64,000 nucleotides of DNA, taken from NCBI RefSeq assembly GCF_004364865.1, contig NZ_SOAU01000001.1, positions 2,264,001 through 2,328,000 of the forward strand. The letters are read 5' to 3'. Origin of the DNA: Ilumatobacter fluminis (lineage in GTDB: Bacteria; Actinomycetota; Acidimicrobiia; Acidimicrobiales; Ilumatobacteraceae). This document shows positions 23,798-31,871 of the stretch, in pieces. Numbering within the stretch: position 1 is the first letter of the stretch; every line of letters starts with the position of its first letter. The notes under the pieces were generated by a model. The model was not told the origin of the DNA and searched no databases. It was given only the letters and a program-made list of their open reading frames with translations. The translations under genes were made by a program, and so were the position numbers.

Positions 23798-26700
23798 GCG
23801 ACGACGAGCACCGCGACGACCGGCCGGACGACGATCGCCCGGCTGATGAGCGTGTCGCGTGGTGGCGTCGCCCGTGGGTCGGGGCGACAGCATTGTTCGC
23901 CGTCCTGGCGTACGTTCCGGCGCTGATCGCAGCGCCCGGCCGGATGACGGCCGACAGCAAGCTGTACCTGTACCTCGACCCGGGCCGCCTGATGGCCGAT
24001 GCGCTCGGTTCGTACGATCCGCGCCAGTTCGCCGGATGGGTCCCGCACCAGCACATCTCCTTCGTCTGGCCGTCGGGGCCGTGGTACTGGGTGTTCGAAC
24101 GGGTCGGTGCTCCCGACTGGATCGCACACCGGCTGTGGCTCGGCACCCTGCTGCTCACCGCAGCGCTCGGGGTGCGGTGGTGTGCCCGCCAACTGGGCCT
24201 GTCGCCACTGCCGGCCCTCGTCGCCGGCGTGGTCTACGAGGTGGCGCCGTACATCCTCCCGTACGTCTCGCGGACCTCGGTCATGCTGCTGCCGTGGGCG
24301 GGGCTGGGCTGGATCGTCGGGCTGACGATCCGGGCGACGCGCCGACCGGGATGGCGTGACCCGGCGCTGATCGCGTTGGTCGTGCTCACCGTGGGTGCCG
24401 TCAACGCCACCGCCTTGGCGATGATCGTGCCGGCACCGGTGCTGTGGCTCGTCCACGCCGTCTGGGGCCGATGGTGCTCGTGGCGCGAAGCGCTCGTGGT
24501 CGGCGCCCGAACGGCGCTCCTGTCGATCGGTGTCTCGTTGTGGTGGATCGCTGCGCTCGCCGTGCAAGGCCGATACGGCGCCGACGTGCTGCCCTACTCC
24601 GAGTCGCTCGCCGACGTGTCGTTCACGGCCACCTCCGCCGAGGTGTGGCGAGGGCTGGGCTACTGGCTCTTCTACATCCGAGATCCGTACGGAGCGACCA
24701 CGACCGCGTCCTTGCGCTACCTCGAGTCGTCACTGGCCATCGCCATCGGGTTCCTCCTCCCCGTCATCGCGCTCGGGGCGCTCGTGTGGGTCCGGTGGGC
24801 GCACCGCCGCTTTGCGATGCTGCTCGTCGCTGCCGGCGTCGTGCTCGCCGTCGGCGTGCACCCGATCGACGACCGGTCGCCGCTGATGCGCATCCTGACC
24901 GGCGACGGTGAGTCGGGTCTCGCACTGGCGCTGCGCAGCAGCACGCGCGCCCTCCCGGTGATGAACCTCGGGCTGGCACTGGCGCTCGGCTCGCTCGTGG
25001 CCGGTGTCGCCCACGTGCGCTGGCGTTCGTGGTGGGCCGATCGGTTCGTCGCGATCGGCATCGTGGCGCTGGTCCTGCTCAACGTTCCGGCGATCTGGTC
25101 CGGCGCCTTCGTCGACCCGGCGCTCGAGCGCGATCAGGACCCACCGGTGGCATGGGCCGACGCAGCGGAGACGCTCGACGCCACCGGCGACGGCCGGGTG
25201 CTGATGCTGCCCGGCACCGAGTTCGGCGCCTATCGCTGGGGCTACACCGTCGACCAGCCGCTCCCGGGGCTGACCGAACGGGCGCTCGTGACCCGTGACC
25301 TGCTGCCGCTCGGGTCGCCGGCCGCGATGGACCTCTGGTTCGCGTTCGACGACCGTGTCCAGGACGGTGTCGCCGAAGCCGAGAGTCTCGAGACCATCGC
25401 CCGGTTCTTCGCGGCCGACGTGATCTGGTTGACGAACGACATCGCCTTCGACCGGTTCGGTCTGGCCCGGCCGGAGACGGTTCGAGACCTGGTGCTCTCC
25501 TCCCCCGCCGTGATCGACGTCGAGGCCTTCGGCGAGCCGGTGGTCAACGTTCCCGAGTTCGCCATGACCGACCCGACCGAGCTGGCCGACGATTCGGTCG
25601 GCGGCGCCAACGCGCCGGTCGAACTGGTCTTCCTCGGGACGGACGCCGAACTCGCCCGCGCGTACGACCGGACGGTCCTCGTCGCCGGCAGCGGCGACGG
25701 CGTCGTCGACCTGGCGGCCGCCGGGCTGCTGCCCGACGGTGTCGGGGTGCGTTACGCAGCCGACGACGTCGGCTCCTGGCCCAGCGATGTCGGCGTGATC
25801 GTCACCGATTCGAACCGCGATCAGGCCCGCCACTGGCGGAGTTCCCAGGACACGCGGGGTTTCACCGAGACGGGCGGGCCCGAGCAGGACGTGCTCGACG
25901 AGGTCGCGTCCGATACACGGCTGCCCGTTTTCGACGACGTGGACGCCACCGAGCAGACGACGGCAGAGCAGCGGGGTCCGGTCGTCGCGACGGCGTCGGC
26001 GTACGGGGAGCCGTTCGTGTACACGCCGGAGCGGCGAGCCGCGATGGCCGTCGACGGCGACCCGGCCACGGCGTGGATCGTGGGCGATCACGGTGATCCG
26101 ATCGGGGAACGCCTCCGGCTGACGTTCACCGAGGGCTCACCGACTGGCCGGCTCCGCCTCCTCCAGCCCGACGCTCCGGGCGATCGCCGCATCAGTCGGA
26201 TCTCGATCACCGAGGGTGCGTCCGAACTCAAGCCGGGCACGCGTCGTGACGTCACCGTCGAGCACGCCGACGACGGCTGGTCGTCGCCGATCGAACTCGA
26301 CGCCGACACCACCGTGGTCGAGATCGAGATCGTCGAGGTCGAGGGCGGCGAGCCGTTCACACCGAGCATCGTCGCCGGCGTCGGGATCGCGGAGATCGAT
26401 CTCGGCCTCGAACCGACGCTCGAGGTCGTCGTGCCCCCGGCCGTCCCCGAATCGGTCGACCCGGAGATGCCGCTCGGTTGGGCGCTCACGCGGTGGCGAA
26501 CCGACCCGCTCGACCCGTGGCGCTCCGACCCCGAGCCGACTTTGGTGCGGGAGATCACGACCGATGCGCTGCGTACCGTGACCGTGTCACCGACCGTCCG
26601 TCTCGACGCTCGTGCCACCGACGCCGAGCTCGCCGACCTCTTCGACTGGCCGGCAGTCGCATCGAGCCGGCTCATCGGCAGCATCGAGCACGCCGGTGTC

Positions 26701-28098
26701 GCCGCCCTCGACGGTGATCTCGCCACGACCTGGATGTCCGACTTCGACGAGGCCGTCGGTGCACGGCTGACGATCGGGAACGTCACCGAACCGGTCGAGC
26801 GCATCGTGCTCACCCAGCCGATCGACGACATCTCGGCCATCACCGAGGTCGAGATCACCGGTGGCGGCGTCACCGAACGGCTGTCGGTGATACCCGACGA
26901 GAACGGCACCGCCGTGCTCGACCTCGCGGCCGCAGTACCGCCCGGTCGACTCGCCATCGAGGTCACCGCCATCGATCCGGTCGTCACCCTCGACCGCCGG
27001 TACGGCGACCCGTTCGTCACCCCGGTCGCCGTGGGGGAGGTCCGATTCGACGGGGCGCCGTCGGTCGACCCGATCGAGGAGCTGGCGTGGACCGGCGAGT
27101 GTGTCGTCGTCGCCACGATCGACGACGAACCGGTCCGGGCGACACTCTCGATCGACGACCCGTCGGTCCTCGACGGGGCCCCGCTCTCGGCGACGCCGTG
27201 CACCGACACGATCGAACTCGACGTCGGCAACCACCTCGTCGTCGGAGCCGACGGCCCGTTGCAGCTCGATCGCCTCGTGCTCGACGACGGGGTCCGGTCG
27301 GCGGTCGAGCGCACCGGAACCGCACCGCGGGTGTCCGTGCTCGACGAGCACCGGTACGGCGGTTCGTACACCGTCACCGGCTGCCAGGACGGCTGCTGGT
27401 TCGTCTACGGCGCCGGCTACAACGAGGCGTGGGCCGCCGACATCGCCGGTGAGGACGCCGGCCAGCCCGACCTCGTCGACGGCGGCTTCAACGGCTGGTG
27501 GATCCAGCCGACCGATGGCGAGGTCACCGTTGAGGTGCGGTGGGCAGCACAGCGCACCCTGACGATCGCCGTCGTGCTCACCGTCGTGTCGATCCTGGCG
27601 TGCATCGTCCTCGTCGGGCTCGCTCACCTCCGGCGTCGCCGCGACCGGGCTCCGGCGCCGAAGGCGGTCGTGGCGGTTCGCCGCCGGGCCACCCCGCTCT
27701 CCCGTCCCGGTGCAATCGTCGGCGGTGCGGTGTGGATCATCTCGTCGTTCCTCCTGATCGGGCCCTGGGGTGCGCTGTGGGGCGCAGTGGGAGGCGCTGC
27801 GCTCCTGGTGACCGGCCGGCGCCTGTTGCCCGCTCTCACGGCCGTTGCGACCGTCGTCGGAGTCGGCGGGTACGTCGTGGTCGTCGAGCGATCGGAGATG
27901 TTCCGGGCCGACGGGGGCTGGCCCGACCGGTTCTCGTCGATGCACTCGTTCGGGATGTTCGCCGCGGCATGCGTCGTCACCGCCGCCGTTGTGGCCGACG
28001 ACGCGTCCGCCGACCGGTCGGTGGGAAGCGGCACGGTGCCGCCCCCTGCCACGAACCCGTCCACCCCACCGGCGTCGGCGCTACCGTCCGAGCCGTGA
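23794..28098 (+). CDS. aftD: AftD-type alpha-(1->3)-arabinofuranosyltransferase
   Basis: A 1434-residue GT-C protein matching mycobacterial AftD in length (about 1400) and architecture. The N-terminal half-domain has about eleven membrane helices (residues about 30-450), with the first-loop motif ADSKLYLYLDPGRLM at 53-67 holding the presumed catalytic Asp54, then VPHQHISFVWPSGPWYW. A long extracytoplasmic part follows with two discoidin/CBM-like repeats: AMAVDGDPATAW near 750 and AALDGDLATTW near 970. The C-terminus returns to membrane helices (about 1253-1405). AftD adds branching arabinofuranose from decaprenyl-phosphoryl-arabinose in arabinogalactan and lipoarabinomannan. Its donor pathway (ubiA, dprE1, dprE2) lies 7-11 kb away. 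GTG 23794 overlaps the upstream stop. Confidence 0.85.
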   Translation: MSDDEHRDDRPDDDRPADERVAWWRRPWVGATALFAVLAYVPALIAAPGRMTADSKLYLYLDPGRLMADALGSYDPRQFAGWVPHQHISFVWPSGPWYWVFERVGAPDWIAHRLWLGTLLLTAALGVRWCARQLGLSPLPALVAGVVYEVAPYILPYVSRTSVMLLPWAGLGWIVGLTIRATRRPGWRDPALIALVVLTVGAVNATALAMIVPAPVLWLVHAVWGRWCSWREALVVGARTALLSIGVSLWWIAALAVQGRYGADVLPYSESLADVSFTATSAEVWRGLGYWLFYIRDPYGATTTASLRYLESSLAIAIGFLLPVIALGALVWVRWAHRRFAMLLVAAGVVLAVGVHPIDDRSPLMRILTGDGESGLALALRSSTRALPVMNLGLALALGSLVAGVAHVRWRSWWADRFVAIGIVALVLLNVPAIWSGAFVDPALERDQDPPVAWADAAETLDATGDGRVLMLPGTEFGAYRWGYTVDQPLPGLTERALVTRDLLPLGSPAAMDLWFAFDDRVQDGVAEAESLETIARFFAADVIWLTNDIAFDRFGLARPETVRDLVLSSPAVIDVEAFGEPVVNVPEFAMTDPTELADDSVGGANAPVELVFLGTDAELARAYDRTVLVAGSGDGVVDLAAAGLLPDGVGVRYAADDVGSWPSDVGVIVTDSNRDQARHWRSSQDTRGFTETGGPEQDVLDEVASDTRLPVFDDVDATEQTTAEQRGPVVATASAYGEPFVYTPERRAAMAVDGDPATAWIVGDHGDPIGERLRLTFTEGSPTGRLRLLQPDAPGDRRISRISITEGASELKPGTRRDVTVEHADDGWSSPIELDADTTVVEIEIVEVEGGEPFTPSIVAGVGIAEIDLGLEPTLEVVVPPAVPESVDPEMPLGWALTRWRTDPLDPWRSDPEPTLVREITTDALRTVTVSPTVRLDARATDAELADLFDWPAVASSRLIGSIEHAGVAALDGDLATTWMSDFDEAVGARLTIGNVTEPVERIVLTQPIDDISAITEVEITGGGVTERLSVIPDENGTAVLDLAAAVPPGRLAIEVTAIDPVVTLDRRYGDPFVTPVAVGEVRFDGAPSVDPIEELAWTGECVVVATIDDEPVRATLSIDDPSVLDGAPLSATPCTDTIELDVGNHLVVGADGPLQLDRLVLDDGVRSAVERTGTAPRVSVLDEHRYGGSYTVTGCQDGCWFVYGAGYNEAWAADIAGEDAGQPDLVDGGFNGWWIQPTDGEVTVEVRWAAQRTLTIAVVLTVVSILACIVLVGLAHLRRRRDRAPAPKAVVAVRRRATPLSRPGAIVGGAVWIISSFLLIGPWGALWGAVGGAALLVTGRRLLPALTAVATVVGVGGYVVVVERSEMFRADGGWPDRFSSMHSFGMFAAACVVTAAVVADDASADRSVGSGTVPPPATNPSTPPASALPSEP
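28082..28087 (+). promoter_or_regulatory. Possible internal -10 element at the end of aftD
   Basis: TACCGT, followed by 7 bases and GTG 28095, lies in the last codons of aftD. It would allow separate leaderless expression of the next gene. Being inside coding sequence, it may be chance. Confidence 0.35.
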
Positions 28099-29924
28099 CC
28101 GCCGTCGACGAACGCTCACGATCGACCCGCGCCGCCTGGTGGGCGGTCGTGGCCAGCCCGCTCCTGTTCGCCGCCGTCGTCCTGTTGTGGCGCCCCTGGG
28201 CGCCGACGCTCGACATGGCCATGACCGAGTTGCGCGTCCGCGACGTCGGCGGGCGCAACACGCCCCTGGTCGGTCTCCCCGGCCGCATCGGCGACTTCCC
28301 CGATCAGGGCAACCACCCCGGGCCGTGGTCGTTCTACCTCATCGCCCCGTTCTACTGGCTGAGCGGCCGCAGGGCCTGGGGTCTCGAGTTCGGCAGTGCC
28401 GTGCTCAACATGGCGACGATCGGGCTGATCATGTGGCTGGGCCACCGCATCGACCGGCGGTGGGGTGCGATCGTCGCCGGCGCCGTTGCGGCGGTTGCCG
28501 TGCGCGGCTACGGGCTGTCGGTCCTCACGCATCCGTGGAATCCGTATTTTCCGGTACTGATCTGGCTCGTGGTGCTGTTCGCCACCTGGCTCGTCGTGCG
28601 GGGCGACCACGCCGTCCTGGTCGTCGTGGTGGTCGCGGCGACGATCGCCGCCCAGACCCACATCCCGTATCTCGTCAACGGCGTGCCGATGTGTGCGCTG
28701 GCGATCGGTGCGGCGCTCTGGCACCGTCACCGATCCGACGACGAGCACGAACGACGCTCGGTCCTCCGATCGCTCGGGATCGCCGTCGGGGTCGGGGCGA
28801 TCTTCTGGCTCCCGCCGTTCGTCGACCAGATCGTCCGCGACCCGGGCAACATCCGGATGATCATCGAACACTTCCTCGGCGAACCCACCGACCGCCGCGT
28901 GGCCGCGTCCGAGGCGGTCCGCGTCTTCTTCCGCCATCTCGATGTCATCGCGCTCGGCCCCGACCTCCTCACCGAAGCCGACGCCTTCGTGTACCGGTCG
29001 GGGCTGCCCGGCGGCAACGGGATCGGTGGCGTGGTGATCTTCGCGCTGTGGGTCGGTGCCGCCGTGTGGGCCTTCCGCCGCCGGCACGCCTCGCTGATGG
29101 CACTGCACGTCGTGTTGGCCACGGCGCTCGTGATGCAGCTGCTGTCGATCAGCCGGATCTTCGGCAAGGTCTGGTACTACCTGACGCTGTGGGCGTGGGG
29201 CACCACGCTCCTCGTCGCCCTCTCGATCGTGTGGACGGCGTGCGTGGTGATCGCCGAGCATCGTGCCGATCTCCGGCTCCGCGAGCGCGTGCCCTACGTC
29301 GCCGGCGGTGTCGCCGTCGTCGTCACGGTGGCGTCGATCGTCGCATCGTTCGGGCTCGACGTGCCCGATCCGCAGCTCTCCGGACCGCTGCGCACGGTGA
29401 TGCCCGACACCGTCGAGGCCATCGACGACGGCGTCGGTGCCGCCGTCGGCCCGGACGGAACGTATCTCGTGTTCTGGCAGGACGCCTTGTTCATCGGGTC
29501 GCAGGGCTACGGGCTCGTCAACGAACTCGAACGCCGCGGCTACGACGTCGGCGTGCACGACACCTGGCGGGTCCCGGTGACCCCACATCGGGTGCTCCCC
29601 TTCGGCGAGTACGACGCCGAGGTGCACCTCACGACCGGCATCTTCATCGACGAGTGGCGGGCACGCGACGGCTTCGTCGAGGTCGCCTACACCGACGACC
29701 GCAGCGACGACGAACGCGAGCGCTACGACGAGCTGCGTGCGTACGTGCTGGAGCGGCTCGTCGAGGAAGGCCGCGACGATCTGGTGCCCGTGGTCGACGA
29801 AAACCTGTTCGGCGCGTCGCTCGATCTCGATCTCCCCCAGGACATCGTCGACGCGATGAGCGAGATGATCGAGATCGGCCTGCCGATCGCGATCTTCATC
29901 GCCCCGAGCGGCAACAGCTTCTGA
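28095..29924 (+). CDS. GT-C-type membrane glycosyltransferase, paralogue of the 31868-33493 product
   Basis: A 609-residue multi-pass protein with TM1 at about residues 13-32. The first loop holds DMAMTELRVRDVGGRNTPLVGLPGRIG and NHPGPWSFYLIAPFYWL, a GT-C layout, then repeated hydrophobic helices to about residue 425 and a soluble C-terminal domain (about 430-609). Alignment by eye shows the same order of motifs as the 541-residue protein encoded at 31868 (D.A...LR..DV, G.L.......P, QTH..Y, DQ). The start overlaps the aftD stop as GTGA, so it is a candidate partner arabinosyl- or mannosyltransferase. Exact family not recognised. Confidence 0.72.
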   Translation: MTAVDERSRSTRAAWWAVVASPLLFAAVVLLWRPWAPTLDMAMTELRVRDVGGRNTPLVGLPGRIGDFPDQGNHPGPWSFYLIAPFYWLSGRRAWGLEFGSAVLNMATIGLIMWLGHRIDRRWGAIVAGAVAAVAVRGYGLSVLTHPWNPYFPVLIWLVVLFATWLVVRGDHAVLVVVVVAATIAAQTHIPYLVNGVPMCALAIGAALWHRHRSDDEHERRSVLRSLGIAVGVGAIFWLPPFVDQIVRDPGNIRMIIEHFLGEPTDRRVAASEAVRVFFRHLDVIALGPDLLTEADAFVYRSGLPGGNGIGGVVIFALWVGAAVWAFRRRHASLMALHVVLATALVMQLLSISRIFGKVWYYLTLWAWGTTLLVALSIVWTACVVIAEHRADLRLRERVPYVAGGVAVVVTVASIVASFGLDVPDPQLSGPLRTVMPDTVEAIDDGVGAAVGPDGTYLVFWQDALFIGSQGYGLVNELERRGYDVGVHDTWRVPVTPHRVLPFGEYDAEVHLTTGIFIDEWRARDGFVEVAYTDDRSDDERERYDELRAYVLERLVEEGRDDLVPVVDENLFGASLDLDLPQDIVDAMSEMIEIGLPIAIFIAPSGNSF

Positions 29925-29951
29925 CGTCGATGACGACGGCAGGATGCGGCG

Positions 29952-30677
29952 TCAGTGGCGATCGCGACCGAACAGGCGGTTCACGACCGCCCATCGGGTG
30001 ACCCGCCACATCGACTCGGCGATGATCGTCGGCGACATCTTCGACGAGCCGAGCGTGCGATCGGTGAAGGTGATCGGCGTCTCCTCGATCCGGTAGCCCT
30101 GGTGATCGAGCCGACGGATCAGCTCGGTGAGGAAGGCGTAGCCCTCGGCCCGCGTCGTACCGGGGTCGATCGACGCGAGCACGTCGGAGCGATAGGCCCG
30201 GTAGCCGGCGGTGCAGTCGCGGACGTGGATCCCGAGCACGGCGCGGGTGTAGGCGTTGCCCCAACGGGACAGGACTCGGCGTCGCATCGGCCAGTTCGCC
30301 GTGCCGCCACCCTCGACGTACCGCGAGCCGATCACGACGTCGGCGCCCTGCTCGATCAGCTCGAGCATCGTCGGGATCACCGCCGGGTCGTGGCTGAGGT
30401 CGGCATCCATCGACACGATCACGTCGTAGTCCTCGGAGAGCACCGTCCGGAAGCCGGCTCGGTAGGCGGCTCCGAGACCGTCCTTGGCATCGCGGTGGAG
30501 CAACCGGATACCCGGATCGTCGGCTCCGAGCTCGCGCACGATGTCGCCGGTGCCGTCGGGACTGTTGTCGTCGACGACCAGGAGTTCGATGTCGGTGCTC
30601 ACCGCTCGCAGGGCGCGCACGTACGGACGGATGGTCTCCGCTTCGTTGTAGGTGGGCAGCACGACGATCGAACGCAC
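29952..30677 (-). CDS. Polyprenol-phosphate-mannose synthase-like GT2 (Ppm1/DPM1 type)
   Basis: A 241-residue GT2 enzyme. It has LPTYNEAETI at residues 7-16, LVVDDNSPDGTGD near 37 and MDADLSHDP near 90 (metal-binding DxD). Also present are GSRYVEGGG near 118, the DCTAGYRAYR segment near 157 and ETPITFTDRTLGSSKMS near 203, all standard for dolichol/polyprenol-phosphate mannosyltransferases. It lacks the acyltransferase domain fused in some mycobacterial Ppm1. The product would be the donor for the PIG-V-type enzyme at 22454. GTG 30677 is chosen because TAGATT lies 9 bases upstream; GTG 30683 is the alternative. Confidence 0.85.
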   Translation of the reverse strand: MRSIVVLPTYNEAETIRPYVRALRAVSTDIELLVVDDNSPDGTGDIVRELGADDPGIRLLHRDAKDGLGAAYRAGFRTVLSEDYDVIVSMDADLSHDPAVIPTMLELIEQGADVVIGSRYVEGGGTANWPMRRRVLSRWGNAYTRAVLGIHVRDCTAGYRAYRSDVLASIDPGTTRAEGYAFLTELIRRLDHQGYRIEETPITFTDRTLGSSKMSPTIIAESMWRVTRWAVVNRLFGRDRH

Positions 30678-30686
30678 GAGCACGGC

Positions 30687-30692
30687 AATCTA
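30687..30692 (-). promoter_or_regulatory. -10 element for the Ppm-like gene, starting in the upstream stop codon
   Basis: Minus-strand TAGATT is followed by 9 bases to GTG 30677. Its first three bases are the TAG stop of the GT4 gene, so the promoter is packed into the gene junction. Confidence 0.4.
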
Positions 30693-31871
30693 CTGGTCGT
30701 GGCCGCCCGAACGCAGGACTTCGGCGTGGAGGGCGGCGGTGAGCCCGAGTGCCGAACGCTCCCAGGTGAGCGATGCGCCCCACTCGCGAGCTCCTGCGGC
30801 GAGACGGTCGAGCCAAGGCCGATCGTGCAGCAGCTCCACCATCGTCGTGGCGAGTCGGTCGGGTGGGACGAGGACGCCCGAGCGGCCGTCGAGCACGCTG
30901 TTGCGATGACCGCGGATGTCGGTGGCCAGTGCAGGCGTGCCGCACCCGGCGCCTTCGGTGAGGCTGAGACCCCATCCTTCGGCGATCGATCCCGATGTGA
31001 CGAGCCACGAGGAGCGATAGAGGTCGATCAGGTCGGCGTCGTCGACGCGGCCGGCGAGGCGGATGTAGCCACCGGCGCCCGCGGCGTCGATCCGCGCCTG
31101 CAGTTCGTCGGCGAGCGGGCCCCGTCCGACGATCGTCGCCGTGAGTCCGTCGACCTCGCGGCGTGCGGCGACGACGGCGTCGATCACCCGGTCGAACCGC
31201 TTCACCGGAGCGAGACGGCCGACGGCAACCACCGACGGCTGCGCGGTCTTGGTGCCACCGGGTGAGAAGCGGGGGTCGACGCCGTACGGGACCGCCAGCA
31301 CCCGGTCTGGCCGGAATCCGAGTTCGAGCAGCTCGTCACGGCTGGTCTCGGCCCCGGTGACGGTGAGACCGCGCCGGTAGAACGGCGGCGCCAGTCGCGA
31401 CTCCAGAAAGCGTCCGGCGGGGCCCAGCGGCCCGGGCAGCATCTGATCCCACATCGGACCGTGGACGTGGTGCAGCACCGTCACGCGAGGGCGCCGGCAC
31501 CAGATCGGTGAGAACCACGGCACGCCGTTCCAGATCTCGACCAGCGCGTCGTACGGGCCCATGCGCCGGGTCAGCTCGGACGCCACCGTCCGGCCGAACA
31601 CCGTGTAGCGACTCCCCCGTCGCACCACCCGGTAGCCGTTGCGCTCGGCTTCGGTCGGCAGCCCCTCGGCGTACGACGTGCGGTGCAGCACATCGAGGCC
31701 GAGATCGGCCCACCGCCGCATCACCTCGTCGGCGTGCACCTCTGACCCGCCGGCATCGGCGTCGTCGAGGTCGCGCCAGGCGAGCACGTGGACCCGCCGG
31801 ATCCCGCGCTGTCGGAGGTCGTCGACGTACCACGCCAGATCGTGCTCGGGCACGGGGTTCAGGGCGTTCAC
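30690..31871 (-). CDS. GT4-family glycosyltransferase
   Basis: A 393-residue GT-B enzyme. The N-terminal acceptor half includes GGSEVHADEVMRRWADLG near 38. The donor half begins near VVAVGRLAPVKRFDRVIDA (about 214) and has the GT4 EX7E element in AEGWGLSLTEGAGCGTPAL near 300. Acceptor and sugar are unknown; neighbours suggest envelope glycan or glycolipid assembly on the cytoplasmic face. GTG 31871 overlaps the stop of the upstream membrane-protein gene (GTGA) and has AGGAAGGA just upstream. Confidence 0.82.
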   Translation of the reverse strand: MNALNPVPEHDLAWYVDDLRQRGIRRVHVLAWRDLDDADAGGSEVHADEVMRRWADLGLDVLHRTSYAEGLPTEAERNGYRVVRRGSRYTVFGRTVASELTRRMGPYDALVEIWNGVPWFSPIWCRRPRVTVLHHVHGPMWDQMLPGPLGPAGRFLESRLAPPFYRRGLTVTGAETSRDELLELGFRPDRVLAVPYGVDPRFSPGGTKTAQPSVVAVGRLAPVKRFDRVIDAVVAARREVDGLTATIVGRGPLADELQARIDAAGAGGYIRLAGRVDDADLIDLYRSSWLVTSGSIAEGWGLSLTEGAGCGTPALATDIRGHRNSVLDGRSGVLVPPDRLATTMVELLHDRPWLDRLAAGAREWGASLTWERSALGLTAALHAEVLRSGGHDQ

